A DNA stretch of 44,562 nt from Rhodobacter sp. (GTDB lineage Bacteria > Pseudomonadota > Alphaproteobacteria > Rhodobacterales > Rhodobacteraceae), in assembly GCA_020250175.1 (NCBI GenBank), contig JADCEN010000071.1:1-44562 (forward strand). Reading direction: 5' to 3'. A program made the translations under genes and the position numbers. Shown here one piece after another: positions 1 to 8,358 of the stretch. The notes beneath the pieces were generated by a model that had not been told where the DNA came from, did no database searches, and saw only the letters and a program-made list of their open reading frames with translations. Every line of letters begins with the position of its first letter. Within the stretch, counting starts at the first letter, position 1.

Positions 1-23
1 CCGCCACGGTCCGCATCCCGCCA

Positions 24-57
24 GCCCGCAGGGACGGTGGCCACCGTCCCTGCGGGC
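24..57. repeat. Perfect 34-bp palindrome
   Basis: The 17 bases at 24-40 are exactly the reverse complement of 41-57, with no spacer. It could form a cruciform, act as a dimeric protein site, or be the stem of a terminator for a gene to the left of the window. No T-run follows on either strand. Confidence 0.75.
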
Positions 58-98
58 CAACCCCATCAAACGACAGGGCCTGCGAAAATCATAGAGAC

Positions 99-128
99 AA
101 GCGCCCGCCCCGCCCCCGGCGGGCGCTT
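99..128. terminator. Possible bidirectional terminator hairpin
   Basis: Arms of 11 bases (99-109 and 118-128) are perfectly complementary around an 8-base loop. Leftward reading is followed by a moderately T-rich stretch, rightward by only a few T. It lies downstream of the leftward sugar operon, about 380 bases past the last stop, so it may end that transcript. Confidence 0.4.
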
Positions 129-250
129 CTCGCCCGCCGGGTCGGGCGCTGGCCTGCGTCGCGCAGGGTGTGCCGGTCATTGCCGCGCCGTTCCGCAGGG
201 GCGGGGGAAACGCGGTGCGTTTCCTGTTCCCGCCCGGAGACGGGGTGGAA
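110..250 (-). repeat. Dispersed repeat R1, inverted copy
   Basis: Read on the minus strand, this segment matches 20.95-21.17 kb. It shares a block with GGAAACGCA followed by a GTTTC-containing part, then a block with CGACCCGGCGGGCG. Similarity is imperfect and the outer edges are uncertain. The other copies are near 30.28-30.45 kb and 44.25-44.43 kb. Confidence 0.5.
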
Positions 251-504
251 CAGGGGGCTCCCCTTTGAATGGGACAGGCCGCCCCCGGTTTCTCTCGGAG
301 GAACTCTTCGTGACGATATCGCCCGCAGCCTTTGTGCTGTTCACAAAACCTTCCTGTGACCGCCGGAAAGAAATCCAGATGCGATAGCCTTGGGCGGCGG
401 GCCAAGGGCGCCGCCCGCCGTCATCTACGGGCGCTGTCGCAAGGCAGTCGGTCCGTTCCCGTTCGCACAGGGGCGCATTCGGCCGTTCCCCCCCGCCGTT
501 CCGC

Positions 505-1200
505 CTACAGCCCATGCAGCCAGCGCATCCGCCCGGCCAGGTCCGCCGCCCCGAAGCCGAGCGATCCCAGCACCACTGTCTCGGCCCCGGCGGCGCGCAG
601 CAGGGGCACCGTGGTCTCCCGGATGCCGCCATCTGCCGCCAGCACGATGCGTCGGCCCGCAGCCTTGATCAGACCCGCCGCCTCGGTCAGGCGCGCCGTG
701 GCCGAAGGGTCCAGCCCCTGCCCCTTCACCCCGATGGCGGTGCCCAGCAGCGTCAGCATGTCCAGCCGGCCCAGCCAGGGCAGAACGGTGGCCACCGGCG
801 TTCCCACCCGCAGCACCATGCCCGCCTTCAGGCCCAGCCCCCCGATCAGGTCCAATGCCTGTGCGGCCACAGCGGCATTTTCCACATGCAGGCTGATCAG
901 GTCCGCCCCGGCTTCGGCAAACTGCGCCACCTGCGACAGAAGCACGGCATCGGCCACCATCAGATGCACATGAATCGGGGTCGCCGTGGCGGCGCGGATC
1001 CTTGCCACCAGATCGGGGAAGAACAGAAAGGCCGGGGCAAAGACACCGTCCGCCACATCAAAATGCAGGATATCGGCATGGGGCGCGATCCGGTCCAGAT
1101 CATCGGCCAGCCGGATCAGGTCTGCCGACCACATCGAATACTCGGCAATCAGGCGGCTGCGCGGCAGGCGGTCGATCCAGCCGGGGGCGGGGTGCGGCAT
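505..1200 (-). CDS. Ribulose-phosphate 3-epimerase-like TIM-barrel protein
   Basis: 231 aa, the usual size for the Rpe/AlsE family, which epimerises ketose phosphates at C3 using a metal. An N-terminal WSADL block is followed by HFDVADG (H46, D48), VHLM (H79) and a late AADGG (D190), giving the expected metal ligands and acid/base pair. The segment that in Rpe reads like NPGFGGQ is replaced by LLGTAIGVKGQGLD (about 151-164), so this is not housekeeping Rpe; an epimerase for another sugar phosphate such as allulose 6-phosphate is my inference. It is the last gene of the leftward sugar operon and starts one base after the hydrolase stop. Confidence 0.75.
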   Translation of the reverse strand: MPHPAPGWIDRLPRSRLIAEYSMWSADLIRLADDLDRIAPHADILHFDVADGVFAPAFLFFPDLVARIRAATATPIHVHLMVADAVLLSQVAQFAEAGADLISLHVENAAVAAQALDLIGGLGLKAGMVLRVGTPVATVLPWLGRLDMLTLLGTAIGVKGQGLDPSATARLTEAAGLIKAAGRRIVLAADGGIRETTVPLLRAAGAETVVLGSLGFGAADLAGRMRWLHGL

Positions 1201-1201
1201 T

Positions 1202-2002
1202 TCAAAGCTCCTTCAGAAAGTGGCGGATCGCCGATCGCAGTGCGGCCATATGGGCGGGCCTGTCGCGGCCCCGGGGGGGCAGGACGACGACAGACGACTG
1301 CGCAATCCTTGCGGCCAGCCGCCGGGCCAGCGCAAGGGGATGCACCGCATCTTCGGGGGTGCCACACACCAGCACCGGAAGGCGCAGCGCCGTGACCTCT
1401 GCCGCGGTAACCCCCGGCCCGTCGGCGGAAATCGCGCACAGCAGGCGCGCGGTGACCTGGTGCGGCGGGCGGTCGAAGAACCCCATCAGAGAGGCAAGGT
1501 TATCCGGTGCCCGGACGGCCAGCTTGCGTGCCGTCGCGCCCGCAGCAAAGTCGGCGCGGGCGGCGTCCGGATCAAGCCGGGCCAGCAGCGCGCCCACTTC
1601 GGCATTCGGTGCCATGTTCGGCGGCGCGTCCCGCAGGTCCCAGGCGGGCCGAACCAGAACCAGCGCCCGCACCAGATCGGGACGCAGCACCGCCACACGC
1701 AGCGCTATCGCCGCCCCCATCGAAATGCCGCCCAGCACCACCGGCCCCGGCAGGGTTTCGGCCAGGGCTGCGACATCGTCGGCAAAGACCGCAATCGAAC
1801 AGGCATCGCCCGCCTCGGACGCCCCATGCCCCCGGCAGTCCAGCGACAGGCGCCGGAACGCCGGATCGGGTGGAAACACCTCGGCCACCTGCCGGGCATC
1901 GCCGCACAGCCCGTGCTGGAACACCACCGGCAGGCCAGACCCGCCTGCATCATGCACGGCAAGGCGCAGCCCGTCCCGCTCCAGCCAGCCGGTCGGGGTC
2001 AT
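1202..2002 (-). CDS. Alpha/beta hydrolase fold protein
   Basis: 266 aa, typical for single-domain alpha/beta hydrolases. Visible elements are the oxyanion QHG (30-31), the CRGHG strand-turn (56-60) and the nucleophile elbow GISMG (Ser94). A likely acid Asp lies in the CGTPEDAVHP segment and a His in RPAHM near the C-terminus. The substrate is unknown; lactone or ester cleavage of a sugar acid or acylated sugar would suit a sugar operon but is inferred. The start ATG overlaps the stop of the upstream isomerase gene (ATGA), so the two are translationally coupled. Confidence 0.75.
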   Translation of the reverse strand: MTPTGWLERDGLRLAVHDAGGSGLPVVFQHGLCGDARQVAEVFPPDPAFRRLSLDCRGHGASEAGDACSIAVFADDVAALAETLPGPVVLGGISMGAAIALRVAVLRPDLVRALVLVRPAWDLRDAPPNMAPNAEVGALLARLDPDAARADFAAGATARKLAVRAPDNLASLMGFFDRPPHQVTARLLCAISADGPGVTAAEVTALRLPVLVCGTPEDAVHPLALARRLAARIAQSSVVVLPPRGRDRPAHMAALRSAIRHFLKEL

Positions 2003-2823
2003 CGCGCGACAAGCCCGGCCAGAAAGGCCGCAACCCCCGGCGCCTCGGCTGCGGTCAGCCCATGCGCGACCATATCCCCATCAAACCCCGCCGCCCGCAG
2101 GCAGCCGATGAAATGCGCAAAATCGATCACGCCCTGCCCCGCCGTGGCAAAGCCCCCTGCCGCATCGCGGTCCTTGGCATGGGCCATAACGATGCGGTCT
2201 GCCAGCAGGTCCACCGCCCGCGCCACCAGATCCCGCCTTGTGCCAGCATCGGCCACCTCGAACAGGTTCGCCGGGTCCAGCACCACAGCAAGGCTCGGGC
2301 TGGCAATCTCGTCAATCAGCCGCCGGGCCGCCGCCGCAGTGTTCACGACATTCGCAAGCTCGGGCTCGATCCCCAGCCGCACCCCCGCAGCTTCGGCCAG
2401 GGCCGCCGCCTTGGCCATTTCCACCCGCAGGTCGTGCCATGCCTCTGGCGTGGCATTGTCCGGATGGTGCCGCCACGGATCGTCGGGGTCGCGCGTGCCG
2501 GTGCACAGCGTTACCATGCCCGTGCCCATTGCCCCCGCCGCCGCGATCAGCACGCCCAGCCGCCGCCGCCCCGCCGCCCGCACCGCCATGTCGGGGTGGA
2601 TCATGTTGCAGGTGCCCGATACGGCGGCAATCGCCACACCCGCCTTCGCCGACGCGGCCCGCACTTCGGCTGCCACCGCAGCGGGAATGTCATCGGGCAT
2701 CGCGGGCAGGCCGGAACAGGCCATGTTGTACTGCACGCAGGCAAAGCCCGCGCGCCGTGCCGCCACCAGCACCGTCGCCGGATCGGTTCCGGCAAAGGTC
2801 TTGGCGAAAATGCCCAGCCGCAT
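1999..2823 (-). CDS. Sugar phosphate isomerase/epimerase (xylose isomerase-like TIM barrel)
   Basis: About 274 aa from the chosen ATG at 2823, which overlaps the stop of the upstream dehydrogenase gene (ATGA); an in-frame start ten codons upstream lies inside that gene and is less likely. AP_endonuc_2/xylose-isomerase-like fold: the metal-site motifs IEPE, VLDPAN, MAHAKD and VAHG occur in the family order. Family members include hydroxypyruvate isomerase, tagatose 3-epimerase and inosose dehydratase. Beside a Gfo/Idh/MocA dehydrogenase it may act on a ketose or 3-keto sugar. The exact reaction is not deducible. Confidence 0.8.
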   Translation of the reverse strand: MRLGIFAKTFAGTDPATVLVAARRAGFACVQYNMACSGLPAMPDDIPAAVAAEVRAASAKAGVAIAAVSGTCNMIHPDMAVRAAGRRRLGVLIAAAGAMGTGMVTLCTGTRDPDDPWRHHPDNATPEAWHDLRVEMAKAAALAEAAGVRLGIEPELANVVNTAAAARRLIDEIASPSLAVVLDPANLFEVADAGTRRDLVARAVDLLADRIVMAHAKDRDAAGGFATAGQGVIDFAHFIGCLRAAGFDGDMVAHGLTAAEAPGVAAFLAGLVAR

Positions 2824-3899
2824 CACAGCGCCCCGGTCACATCGGCCAGCCACACCGGCTGGCGGCTGCGCACCGACTGCGCAATCGCCACCATCGCCCG
2901 GACCGAGGCGATGCCATCCTCAAGATCGGCCCCGGTCATCGGCGCACCCTTCAGGATCACATCGGCGAAGCCTTCCAGCTGGCGGCGGTAGAAATGGCCG
3001 TCCGCCCCCAGCACCCGGCGGGTTTCGCCCGCCGCCTCATGGAAGATGTCCACGTCCGAGGATTTGAAATACCAGGGGTTATAGGTCTTGCCCAGCACCG
3101 AGCCATTCGCGCCGTAAATCTGGAACCCCTCGTGCCAGTCCATCCGCACCGCCACCGTCAGGTCAAGATGCCCCAGAACCCCGCTGGCGAATTCCACATC
3201 GACAAACCAGCAGCGGATGCCTGCCCGGTTCAGCAGCCGCGCATCCACCGCCGTGATCCCGCCCGCGAAATAGCGCGCGGTGTCAACCAGATGGCTGCCA
3301 TGCGCCAGCATGTAGTAGCGGTCCAGATCGGCCTTCGGGTTTTCGGCGGGCTTGCGGGCGTTACGGCTGGTGACGATCAGCGGCTGCACCGCATCGGTCA
3401 TCTCGTAGCGATGCGTACTGTCGCAATACCAGGCCTTCAGCGCCACCATCTGCCCCATGTCACCATCGACAAAGGTCTTTGCCGCCTGCAACCCGGCATC
3501 AAACCGCTTCATATGGCCCACCTGCAGGATGCATCCCTGCGCCGCCGCCACGCCGCGCAGCGATTCCGCCTCTTCAATGCCGGTGGCCAGCGGCTTTTCG
3601 CAGAGCACATGCTTGCCCGCCTGCAGCGCCCGCAGCGCGGCGGGCACATGAAAGGCATCCGATGTGGCAATGATCACCGCCTCCAGATCGGGGTCGGCCA
3701 GCATCGCATCATAATCGGCAAACTGGCGTTCCGGCGCATGGGTGGCGGCCATCCGCGCGCGCAGGTCATCGGCCACATCGCAGATCGCGTGAAGCGTGGC
3801 GTTGCGGGCCTTGGTGCAGCTTTCGAAATGCGCGGCCTGGGCGATGGGGCCGCAGCCCAGCACGCCCACCCGCAGCAGCCTGTCTTCCTTCGCGGGCAT
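2823..3899 (-). CDS. Gfo/Idh/MocA family oxidoreductase
   Basis: 358 aa, the standard length. The N-terminal Rossmann fold has VGVLGCGPIA (11-20, GxGxxG type) for NAD(P), then the family signature CEKPLA (about 100-105), followed by the beta-sheet substrate domain. Members oxidise or reduce a hydroxyl on inositols, glucose or other sugars. Substrate not readable. It lies two bases after the GatZ-like gene and overlaps the isomerase gene, so it is part of the leftward operon. A second, distinct member sits in the rightward arm (13777-14925). Confidence 0.88.
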   Translation of the reverse strand: MPAKEDRLLRVGVLGCGPIAQAAHFESCTKARNATLHAICDVADDLRARMAATHAPERQFADYDAMLADPDLEAVIIATSDAFHVPAALRALQAGKHVLCEKPLATGIEEAESLRGVAAAQGCILQVGHMKRFDAGLQAAKTFVDGDMGQMVALKAWYCDSTHRYEMTDAVQPLIVTSRNARKPAENPKADLDRYYMLAHGSHLVDTARYFAGGITAVDARLLNRAGIRCWFVDVEFASGVLGHLDLTVAVRMDWHEGFQIYGANGSVLGKTYNPWYFKSSDVDIFHEAAGETRRVLGADGHFYRRQLEGFADVILKGAPMTGADLEDGIASVRAMVAIAQSVRSRQPVWLADVTGAL

Positions 3900-3901
3900 C
3901 G

Positions 3902-5131
3902 TCAGCCTCCTGTCGCGTTCCGGTACTTTGCCACCACGGCCCCGACCATCCGGCCCGTCACCGCTTCGGGCAAGTGTTGCGGGTCCACCGGCCCGACCAG
4001 CCCGCCCGTCGCCTGCGCCACCACACCCGGGGCGGGGCTGCTGGCGCGGACCTGCGCAAACAGCCGGTCCACCGCCTGCCGCACCCCGTGGCGCGGCCAG
4101 TAGTAGCGCACCCTGTCCGACAGGCCGTAGAGCATCATCGTCGCCTCGTGCCCGTCCGCCCTTACATGGGCACGCCAGTCCGCCGGATCGGCCCGCATTG
4201 CATCGCGCAGGGCCGCTTCCACAGCACCCCGCAGATCGGCAATGTCCGCCAGTGCGAACACCGCCTGCCGGAAGGCAAAGGTCAGTTCCGGCCCCACCTT
4301 CAGAAGCGGGAAATGCCCCGCCACCAGCGCGGCCAGCGCCGCCCCGTCCTGATAATCGGTCGAATGCGCTTCATACAGCGGCCCGCCCAGACCCGGGGCG
4401 GCATCACAAAGCGCCGCCGCCTGCGCCGGATCAAAGACCACCACCTGATCATTGCCGAAATCTACCCCCGGCTGTACCACCACAGCCACCACCCGGTCCA
4501 TCACCCCGGACAGCCCGCGCGCCGCGAAGGCTGCGCGGTGCAAGTCCAGCGTGCGGCGCACCGCCCTGGGGCGCGTCACGGCAAGCCCCGTCACAGGACC
4601 TGTCTCGCCCCCCGGCACCGGCACTTCGGTGCCGATGACATAGCGCAAGGGGCCACCCCCCGCCGCCTCGGCCACCGCCGCCAGGTCCGCCGCCCGATCT
4701 GCCATCACCTCTTGCGCCAGCACGCCATCATCGGCACAGGCCATCGAGGCATCGAGATGGAGTTTGGTGAACCCGGCCTGCACATAGGCCGCCACCATGG
4801 CCCGCGCCCGGTCCATCGCCACTTCGGCGCGGTCCGCCTTCCACGGGTTCGGCCCCAGATGGTCGCCCCCCAGAATCAGCCGGCCCGGCGCAACGCCCTG
4901 CGCCCCGGCGATGCCTTCGACAAGGCTGCGGAAGGCGGCGGGCGTCAGGCCGGTATAGCCGCCCGACGGGTTCACCTGATTGCAGGTCGCCTCGATCAGC
5001 ACCGGCGCGTCATCGTCGCGGTAGCAGCGCAGGATCGCGGCCAGCGTTTCGGGATGGGCCGTGCAATACGACGGCAGGCCAACAGCCTCTCCTGCCCGGT
5101 TGCGCGCAACAATTCCGTCCAGCGGAGTCAT
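3902..5131 (-). CDS. GatZ/KbaZ-like tagatose-bisphosphate aldolase subunit or tagatose-6-P epimerase
   Basis: About 409 aa from ATG 5131. That start overlaps the stop of the kinase gene upstream (ATGA); in-frame codons further upstream lie inside that gene and read as low-complexity sequence. The family-typical blocks are visible: VLIEATCNQVNPSGGYTG near 43-60, LGGDHLGPNPW near 90-100, KLHLDASM, VIGTEVPVPGG and LKVGPELTFAFR. GatZ and KbaZ support the class II tagatose-1,6-bisphosphate aldolase in enterobacteria. From memory, stand-alone members in Agrobacterium act as tagatose-6-phosphate 4-epimerases, which would suit this locus because no GatY/KbaY partner is present. The PfkB gene next door could supply the phosphorylated substrate. 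Confidence 0.82.
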   Translation of the reverse strand: MTPLDGIVARNRAGEAVGLPSYCTAHPETLAAILRCYRDDDAPVLIEATCNQVNPSGGYTGLTPAAFRSLVEGIAGAQGVAPGRLILGGDHLGPNPWKADRAEVAMDRARAMVAAYVQAGFTKLHLDASMACADDGVLAQEVMADRAADLAAVAEAAGGGPLRYVIGTEVPVPGGETGPVTGLAVTRPRAVRRTLDLHRAAFAARGLSGVMDRVVAVVVQPGVDFGNDQVVVFDPAQAAALCDAAPGLGGPLYEAHSTDYQDGAALAALVAGHFPLLKVGPELTFAFRQAVFALADIADLRGAVEAALRDAMRADPADWRAHVRADGHEATMMLYGLSDRVRYYWPRHGVRQAVDRLFAQVRASSPAPGVVAQATGGLVGPVDPQHLPEAVTGRMVGAVVAKYRNATGG

Positions 5132-6081
5132 CGCGGCCCCGCCAGAAAGGCGTCGATCTGTGCCGGTGTCGAATTCCCCTCCATCGGCCCCAGCCGCATC
5201 ACTGCCAGCGCCCCCGCCGCATTGGCCCGCACCAGTGCGTCGGGCAGGGCCATGCCGCCCGCCAGCAGCGGCACCAGCGTGCCGCAGAAACAATCGCCCG
5301 CCCCGGTCGGATCAACCACCGCCACCGCATGGCCCGGCACCTGTACCGTCCCGCCCGCATCCCGCGCCACGGCACCCGCCGCCCCGCGCTTCAGCGCCAC
5401 AACCGACGTGCCCCCAGCCAGCAGACCCGCCGACCAGTCGGCAAAGCCCTGCCCCGGAAACAGCAGCGCCGCATCGGCATCGCTGGGCAGCACATAGGCC
5501 GCCATGCCCATCAGCACGCGCACCACCTCCAGATAGCCCGCATCGGTCATCAGCTCAATGCGGATGTTGGGATCGATTGAAATCGCCACACCTTTCGCCC
5601 GCAGCCCCTGGCAGATCGCCAGCGCCCGCGCCCGCATATTGGGATTGCCCAGGGTGGACCCCGAGATGTGCAGCACGCGCACCCCCGCCGCCAGAAACGC
5701 GTCAACCGCCGCATCACCATCGGGAAACCGGCCCGCCGCCGACGCGGCAATGTTGAACACGAAATCCCGGCTGCCGTTGCCGTTGTAGCTGACATGGGCC
5801 GTGCCCGTGGGCAGGCCCGGCACCACCCGGATCAGGTCCTGCGCCACACCGGCCTGTGTCAGACGGTCGCGCAGCACCTGACCGAAGGCATCATCGCCCA
5901 CCGCCCCGGCAAACACCGCCCGCCCGCAGGTCCGCGCCGCCTGATCGATGAAAATCCCCGGCGCGCCGCTGGGGAACGGCCCGACATAGGGCGCGGCCCG
6001 CAGGTTGCGACCGTCTGTCTCGGTGCAGATGAATTCGACCAGAAGCTCGCCAACGGAGCAGATGACGGGGGCCTGCGGCAT
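5128..6081 (-). CDS. PfkB-family carbohydrate kinase
   Basis: 317 aa ribokinase-fold kinase that would phosphorylate an imported or isomerised ketose with ATP. N-terminal GELLVEF, a Gly-rich PSGAPG (37-42) in the substrate region, and the C-terminal signature VDPTGAGDCF (256-265) with D257 and catalytic base D263. The ATG overlaps nothing upstream; 353 bases of structured DNA separate it from the ABC transporter gene. Downstream it overlaps the GatZ-like gene by four bases. A tagatose or fructose-type kinase is the natural guess from that neighbour, but specificity is inferred. Confidence 0.85.
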   Translation of the reverse strand: MPQAPVICSVGELLVEFICTETDGRNLRAAPYVGPFPSGAPGIFIDQAARTCGRAVFAGAVGDDAFGQVLRDRLTQAGVAQDLIRVVPGLPTGTAHVSYNGNGSRDFVFNIAASAAGRFPDGDAAVDAFLAAGVRVLHISGSTLGNPNMRARALAICQGLRAKGVAISIDPNIRIELMTDAGYLEVVRVLMGMAAYVLPSDADAALLFPGQGFADWSAGLLAGGTSVVALKRGAAGAVARDAGGTVQVPGHAVAVVDPTGAGDCFCGTLVPLLAGGMALPDALVRANAAGALAVMRLGPMEGNSTPAQIDAFLAGPR

Positions 6082-6434
6082 GGCTCAGGGACAGGGGGGT
6101 GAGAGAAGGGGCAGTGTGGCGGGGGCCGTCGCTTCTGATAGCGCCGCAGGCTTCCTCGGCTTTGCCGTCCCGGTGACCGACGGTGTCACGCACCTGGCGG
6201 ATTTGACACGCGTCAAATCCGTCCGCGCCTGCCTGCCCTTTGGCAGGCGCGTTGCCGCGCCAGCCCAGCCAGGCGCGGACGGATTCACCAGCCGTATGCC
6301 AAGCCCATCCCCCCTTGCCCTGCGGCTTGCGCCTTCGGGCAACGGACCGGGCCACGCTCCACTGGAGCGTGACTTTACCGGTCCGGTCAAAAGGTTCGGA
6401 ACCACCGCTGAAGACACCCCGACCGGCATCGCCC
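6082..6434. other. Structured intergenic gap inside the sugar operon
   Basis: These 353 bases separate the transporter genes from the catabolic genes that continue in the same direction. Most of it is repeat R2 (6195-6388), with three hairpins. I see no protein-coding signal. The gap could hold a transcript processing or attenuation site, or simply mark where a mobile repeat landed in the operon. Confidence 0.55.
6195..6388 (-). repeat. Repeat R2, inverted copy with three hairpins
   Basis: The reverse complement matches 39430-39625. Three hairpins are exact here: 6199-6207 with 6212-6220 (9 bp, 4-base loop), 6216-6231 with 6270-6285 (16 bp, with further pairing inside), and 6353-6360 with 6364-6371 (8 bp, 3-base loop). 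The first two overlap by five bases, so they are alternatives or a branched structure. In the other copy the same hairpins exist with different but still complementary stem bases. Confidence 0.7.
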
Positions 6435-7181
6435 TTAACCGCCGATCATCAGCTTGACCACCTCGTCATGGCTCGTCTCCGAGATGCGCCGCTCGCCCGC
6501 CTGCACCCCGCGCCGCAGCACCACGATCCGGTCGGACACCGCAAAGATGTCCTGCAGGTTGTGCGAGATGAAGATGACCCCGCGCCCCTGCGCCTTGAGC
6601 TGGTGGATCAGCGCAATCACCTTGCGCTGTTCGGGCACGCCCAGCGCCGCCGTGGGTTCGTCCATGATCAGGATCTGCGCGTTCCAGTACACGGCCCGGC
6701 CGATCGCCACCGCCTGCCGCTGCCCGCCGGAAAAGTTCGATACCGGGGCGTCCAGACGGCTTACATGGAAATCCAGCAGCGCCATCGTCGCCTTGGCGGC
6801 CTGCGCCATCTTGCGCCGGTCCAGCACGGGCAGGAACCCCAGGGCCCGGCGCATCGGTTCGCGCCCCAGAAAGATGTTGGCCCCGATGGTCAGGTTGTCG
6901 GCCAGCGCCAAGTCCTGATAGATCGTCTCGATCCCCTTCTCGCGCGCTTCCTGCGGCGAGTTGAACTGCACCGGCTCGCCGCGCAGCAGCACCTCGCCCG
7001 AGGTTGGCCGGTAGACGCCGGAAATCGCCTTGATCAGCGTCGTCTTGCCCGCGCCATTGTCGCCGGCCAGCGCCACAACCTCGCCCGCGTGCACCTTCAT
7101 CGACAGATCGCTCAGCGCCTGGACCGGCCCGAAGGATTTGGACAGGTGCCGCACCTCCAGCAGCGGGGTCATGTCATTCAC
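6435..7181 (-). CDS. Sugar ABC transporter ATP-binding protein
   Basis: 248 aa single-domain ATPase of the FrcA/RbsA-like CUT2 group. Walker A GDNGAGKTT (40-48), Q-loop IYQD (87-90), signature SGGQRQ (151-156), Walker B ILIMDEPTAALG (170 on) and the switch His in FISHN. CUT2 ATPases are often two fused domains; this has only one and would act as a homodimer. The start is probably GTG at 7181, eight bases after GGAGG and overlapping the permease stop; an ATG at 7172 is the alternative. It drives import by the permease and binding protein encoded just upstream. Confidence 0.9.
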   Translation of the reverse strand: MNDMTPLLEVRHLSKSFGPVQALSDLSMKVHAGEVVALAGDNGAGKTTLIKAISGVYRPTSGEVLLRGEPVQFNSPQEAREKGIETIYQDLALADNLTIGANIFLGREPMRRALGFLPVLDRRKMAQAAKATMALLDFHVSRLDAPVSNFSGGQRQAVAIGRAVYWNAQILIMDEPTAALGVPEQRKVIALIHQLKAQGRGVIFISHNLQDIFAVSDRIVVLRRGVQAGERRISETSHDEVVKLMIGG

Positions 7182-8235
7182 TCTGCCTGCCTCCGCTGAA
7201 GCGCCGCTGCGCCTGGTCGATCAGCACCGAAATGATGATGACGATGCCGACGCTGATGAACTGCCAGAACGGGGCCACATTGATGAAGACCAGACCATAC
7301 TGGATCACCGCGATCACGAAGGCCCCCGCCACAGTGCCCAGAATGGTGCCCGATCCGCCGAACAGGCTGGCCCCGCCGATCACCACGGCGGCAACCGAAT
7401 CCAGCAACAGCGGCTCTCCGGCCTGCGCCGCCCCGGCGCTGAACCGCGCGGCATAAAGAAACCCCGCCAGCCCCGCGCAGATACCCGACAGGATATACAG
7501 GCGCAGAAGGTGGCTTTTGATGTCGATGCCCGCGCGGCTGGCCGCCTGCACATTGGCACCGATGGCATAGTTGTGCTGGCCGAACCGGGTCTGGCTGAGC
7601 AGGTAATGCATCACCAGCACGAAGACCGCCGTGATGATCACGATCCAGGGCACGCCGTAGAAGCGGCCGTTGCCCAGCGCGGCGAAAAAGCTGTTCTGGA
7701 CCGGCACCGTGGTGCCGCCCGCCAAAAGAAAGGCCACCCCGCGCGCCACGCCGAACATGCCCAGCGTCCCGATGAAGGGTGGCACCTTCAGCCGCGACAC
7801 CAGCAGGCCGTTGACCACCCCCGGCACCGCCGCCACGGCAATCGCCACCAGCGCGCCGAAGAGCACGGCCATCGGCAACCCCATGCCGGGTGTGGCCCAG
7901 TTGATCACATGCGCCGCCACCACCGCCGCCAGCCCCATGATGAAGCCCATCGACAGGTCGATCCCGCCCGAGATGATGACAAAGGTCTGCCCCGTGGCCA
8001 GCAGCAGCGGTGCCACCGCGAAAATGGCGATGGACTGGATGTTGAACGGGTTGAACAGGAAGGTGCCGCCAAAGCTGACCCTGCTCCACAGCTCGAAGGC
8101 CAGGATCAGGAAGGCCAGGAACAGCCAGGCCCGCAGATCGGCAATGCGCTGCAACGCGGTGCGCGCCTTGTCGGCATGGTCGGCGGGGGGCGAGGTTTGG
8201 TCCGGCGCACGATGGGGCGGCTCGGGTGTGGTCAT
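7174..8235 (-). CDS. Sugar ABC transporter permease (CUT2/BPD_transp_2)
   Basis: About 353 aa from the chosen ATG at 8235; upstream in-frame codons do not look like protein. After a proline-rich cytoplasmic tail (1-30) come about eight to ten hydrophobic helices. The family motif GGIDLSMG lies near 90 and the ATPase-contact loop GANVQAASRAGI near 225. It resembles FrcC/RbsC permeases for ribose, fructose or other monosaccharides. The gene overlaps the ATPase gene by eight bases. A hairpin lies in the 123-base gap between it and the binding-protein gene. Confidence 0.9.
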   Translation of the reverse strand: MTTPEPPHRAPDQTSPPADHADKARTALQRIADLRAWLFLAFLILAFELWSRVSFGGTFLFNPFNIQSIAIFAVAPLLLATGQTFVIISGGIDLSMGFIMGLAAVVAAHVINWATPGMGLPMAVLFGALVAIAVAAVPGVVNGLLVSRLKVPPFIGTLGMFGVARGVAFLLAGGTTVPVQNSFFAALGNGRFYGVPWIVIITAVFVLVMHYLLSQTRFGQHNYAIGANVQAASRAGIDIKSHLLRLYILSGICAGLAGFLYAARFSAGAAQAGEPLLLDSVAAVVIGGASLFGGSGTILGTVAGAFVIAVIQYGLVFINVAPFWQFISVGIVIIISVLIDQAQRRFSGGRQSE

Positions 8236-8322
8236 CCTGCAATGTCCCGGGGTCTGGATGAAACGGGCCGGGCGATTGCCCGGACGGAAGACGGCCTGCG
8301 GGCAGGCCCGCAAAGCAAGCGC

Positions 8323-8344
8323 CCCGGCGGCAGACGCCGCCGGG
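8323..8344 (-). terminator. Stem-loop between binding-protein and permease genes
   Basis: Nine-base arms (8323-8331 and 8336-8344) pair perfectly around a four-base loop, 15 bases after the binding-protein stop at 8359. No T-run follows. In sugar ABC operons, stem-loops at this place commonly protect the upstream mRNA and attenuate distal genes so that binding protein exceeds permease. That role is inferred by position. Confidence 0.5.
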
Positions 8345-8358
8345 AGGCATGGCCCGGA

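Larger units (their letters stand above)
1..504. other. Gene-free, repeat-rich left edge
   Basis: I see no convincing gene here. The stretch holds a perfect 34-bp palindrome (24-57), a hairpin with 11-bp arms (99-128) and, around 110-250, an inverted copy of the dispersed repeat R1 found again near 21.0, 30.3 and 44.3 kb. Reading frames that cross it are GC-rich and lack a family signature or a good ribosome binding site. Confidence 0.6.

Noticed and set aside
6082-6434. Riboswitch in the operon gap
   Set aside because: The hairpins belong to repeat R2, which also occurs at 39.4 kb next to unrelated genes.
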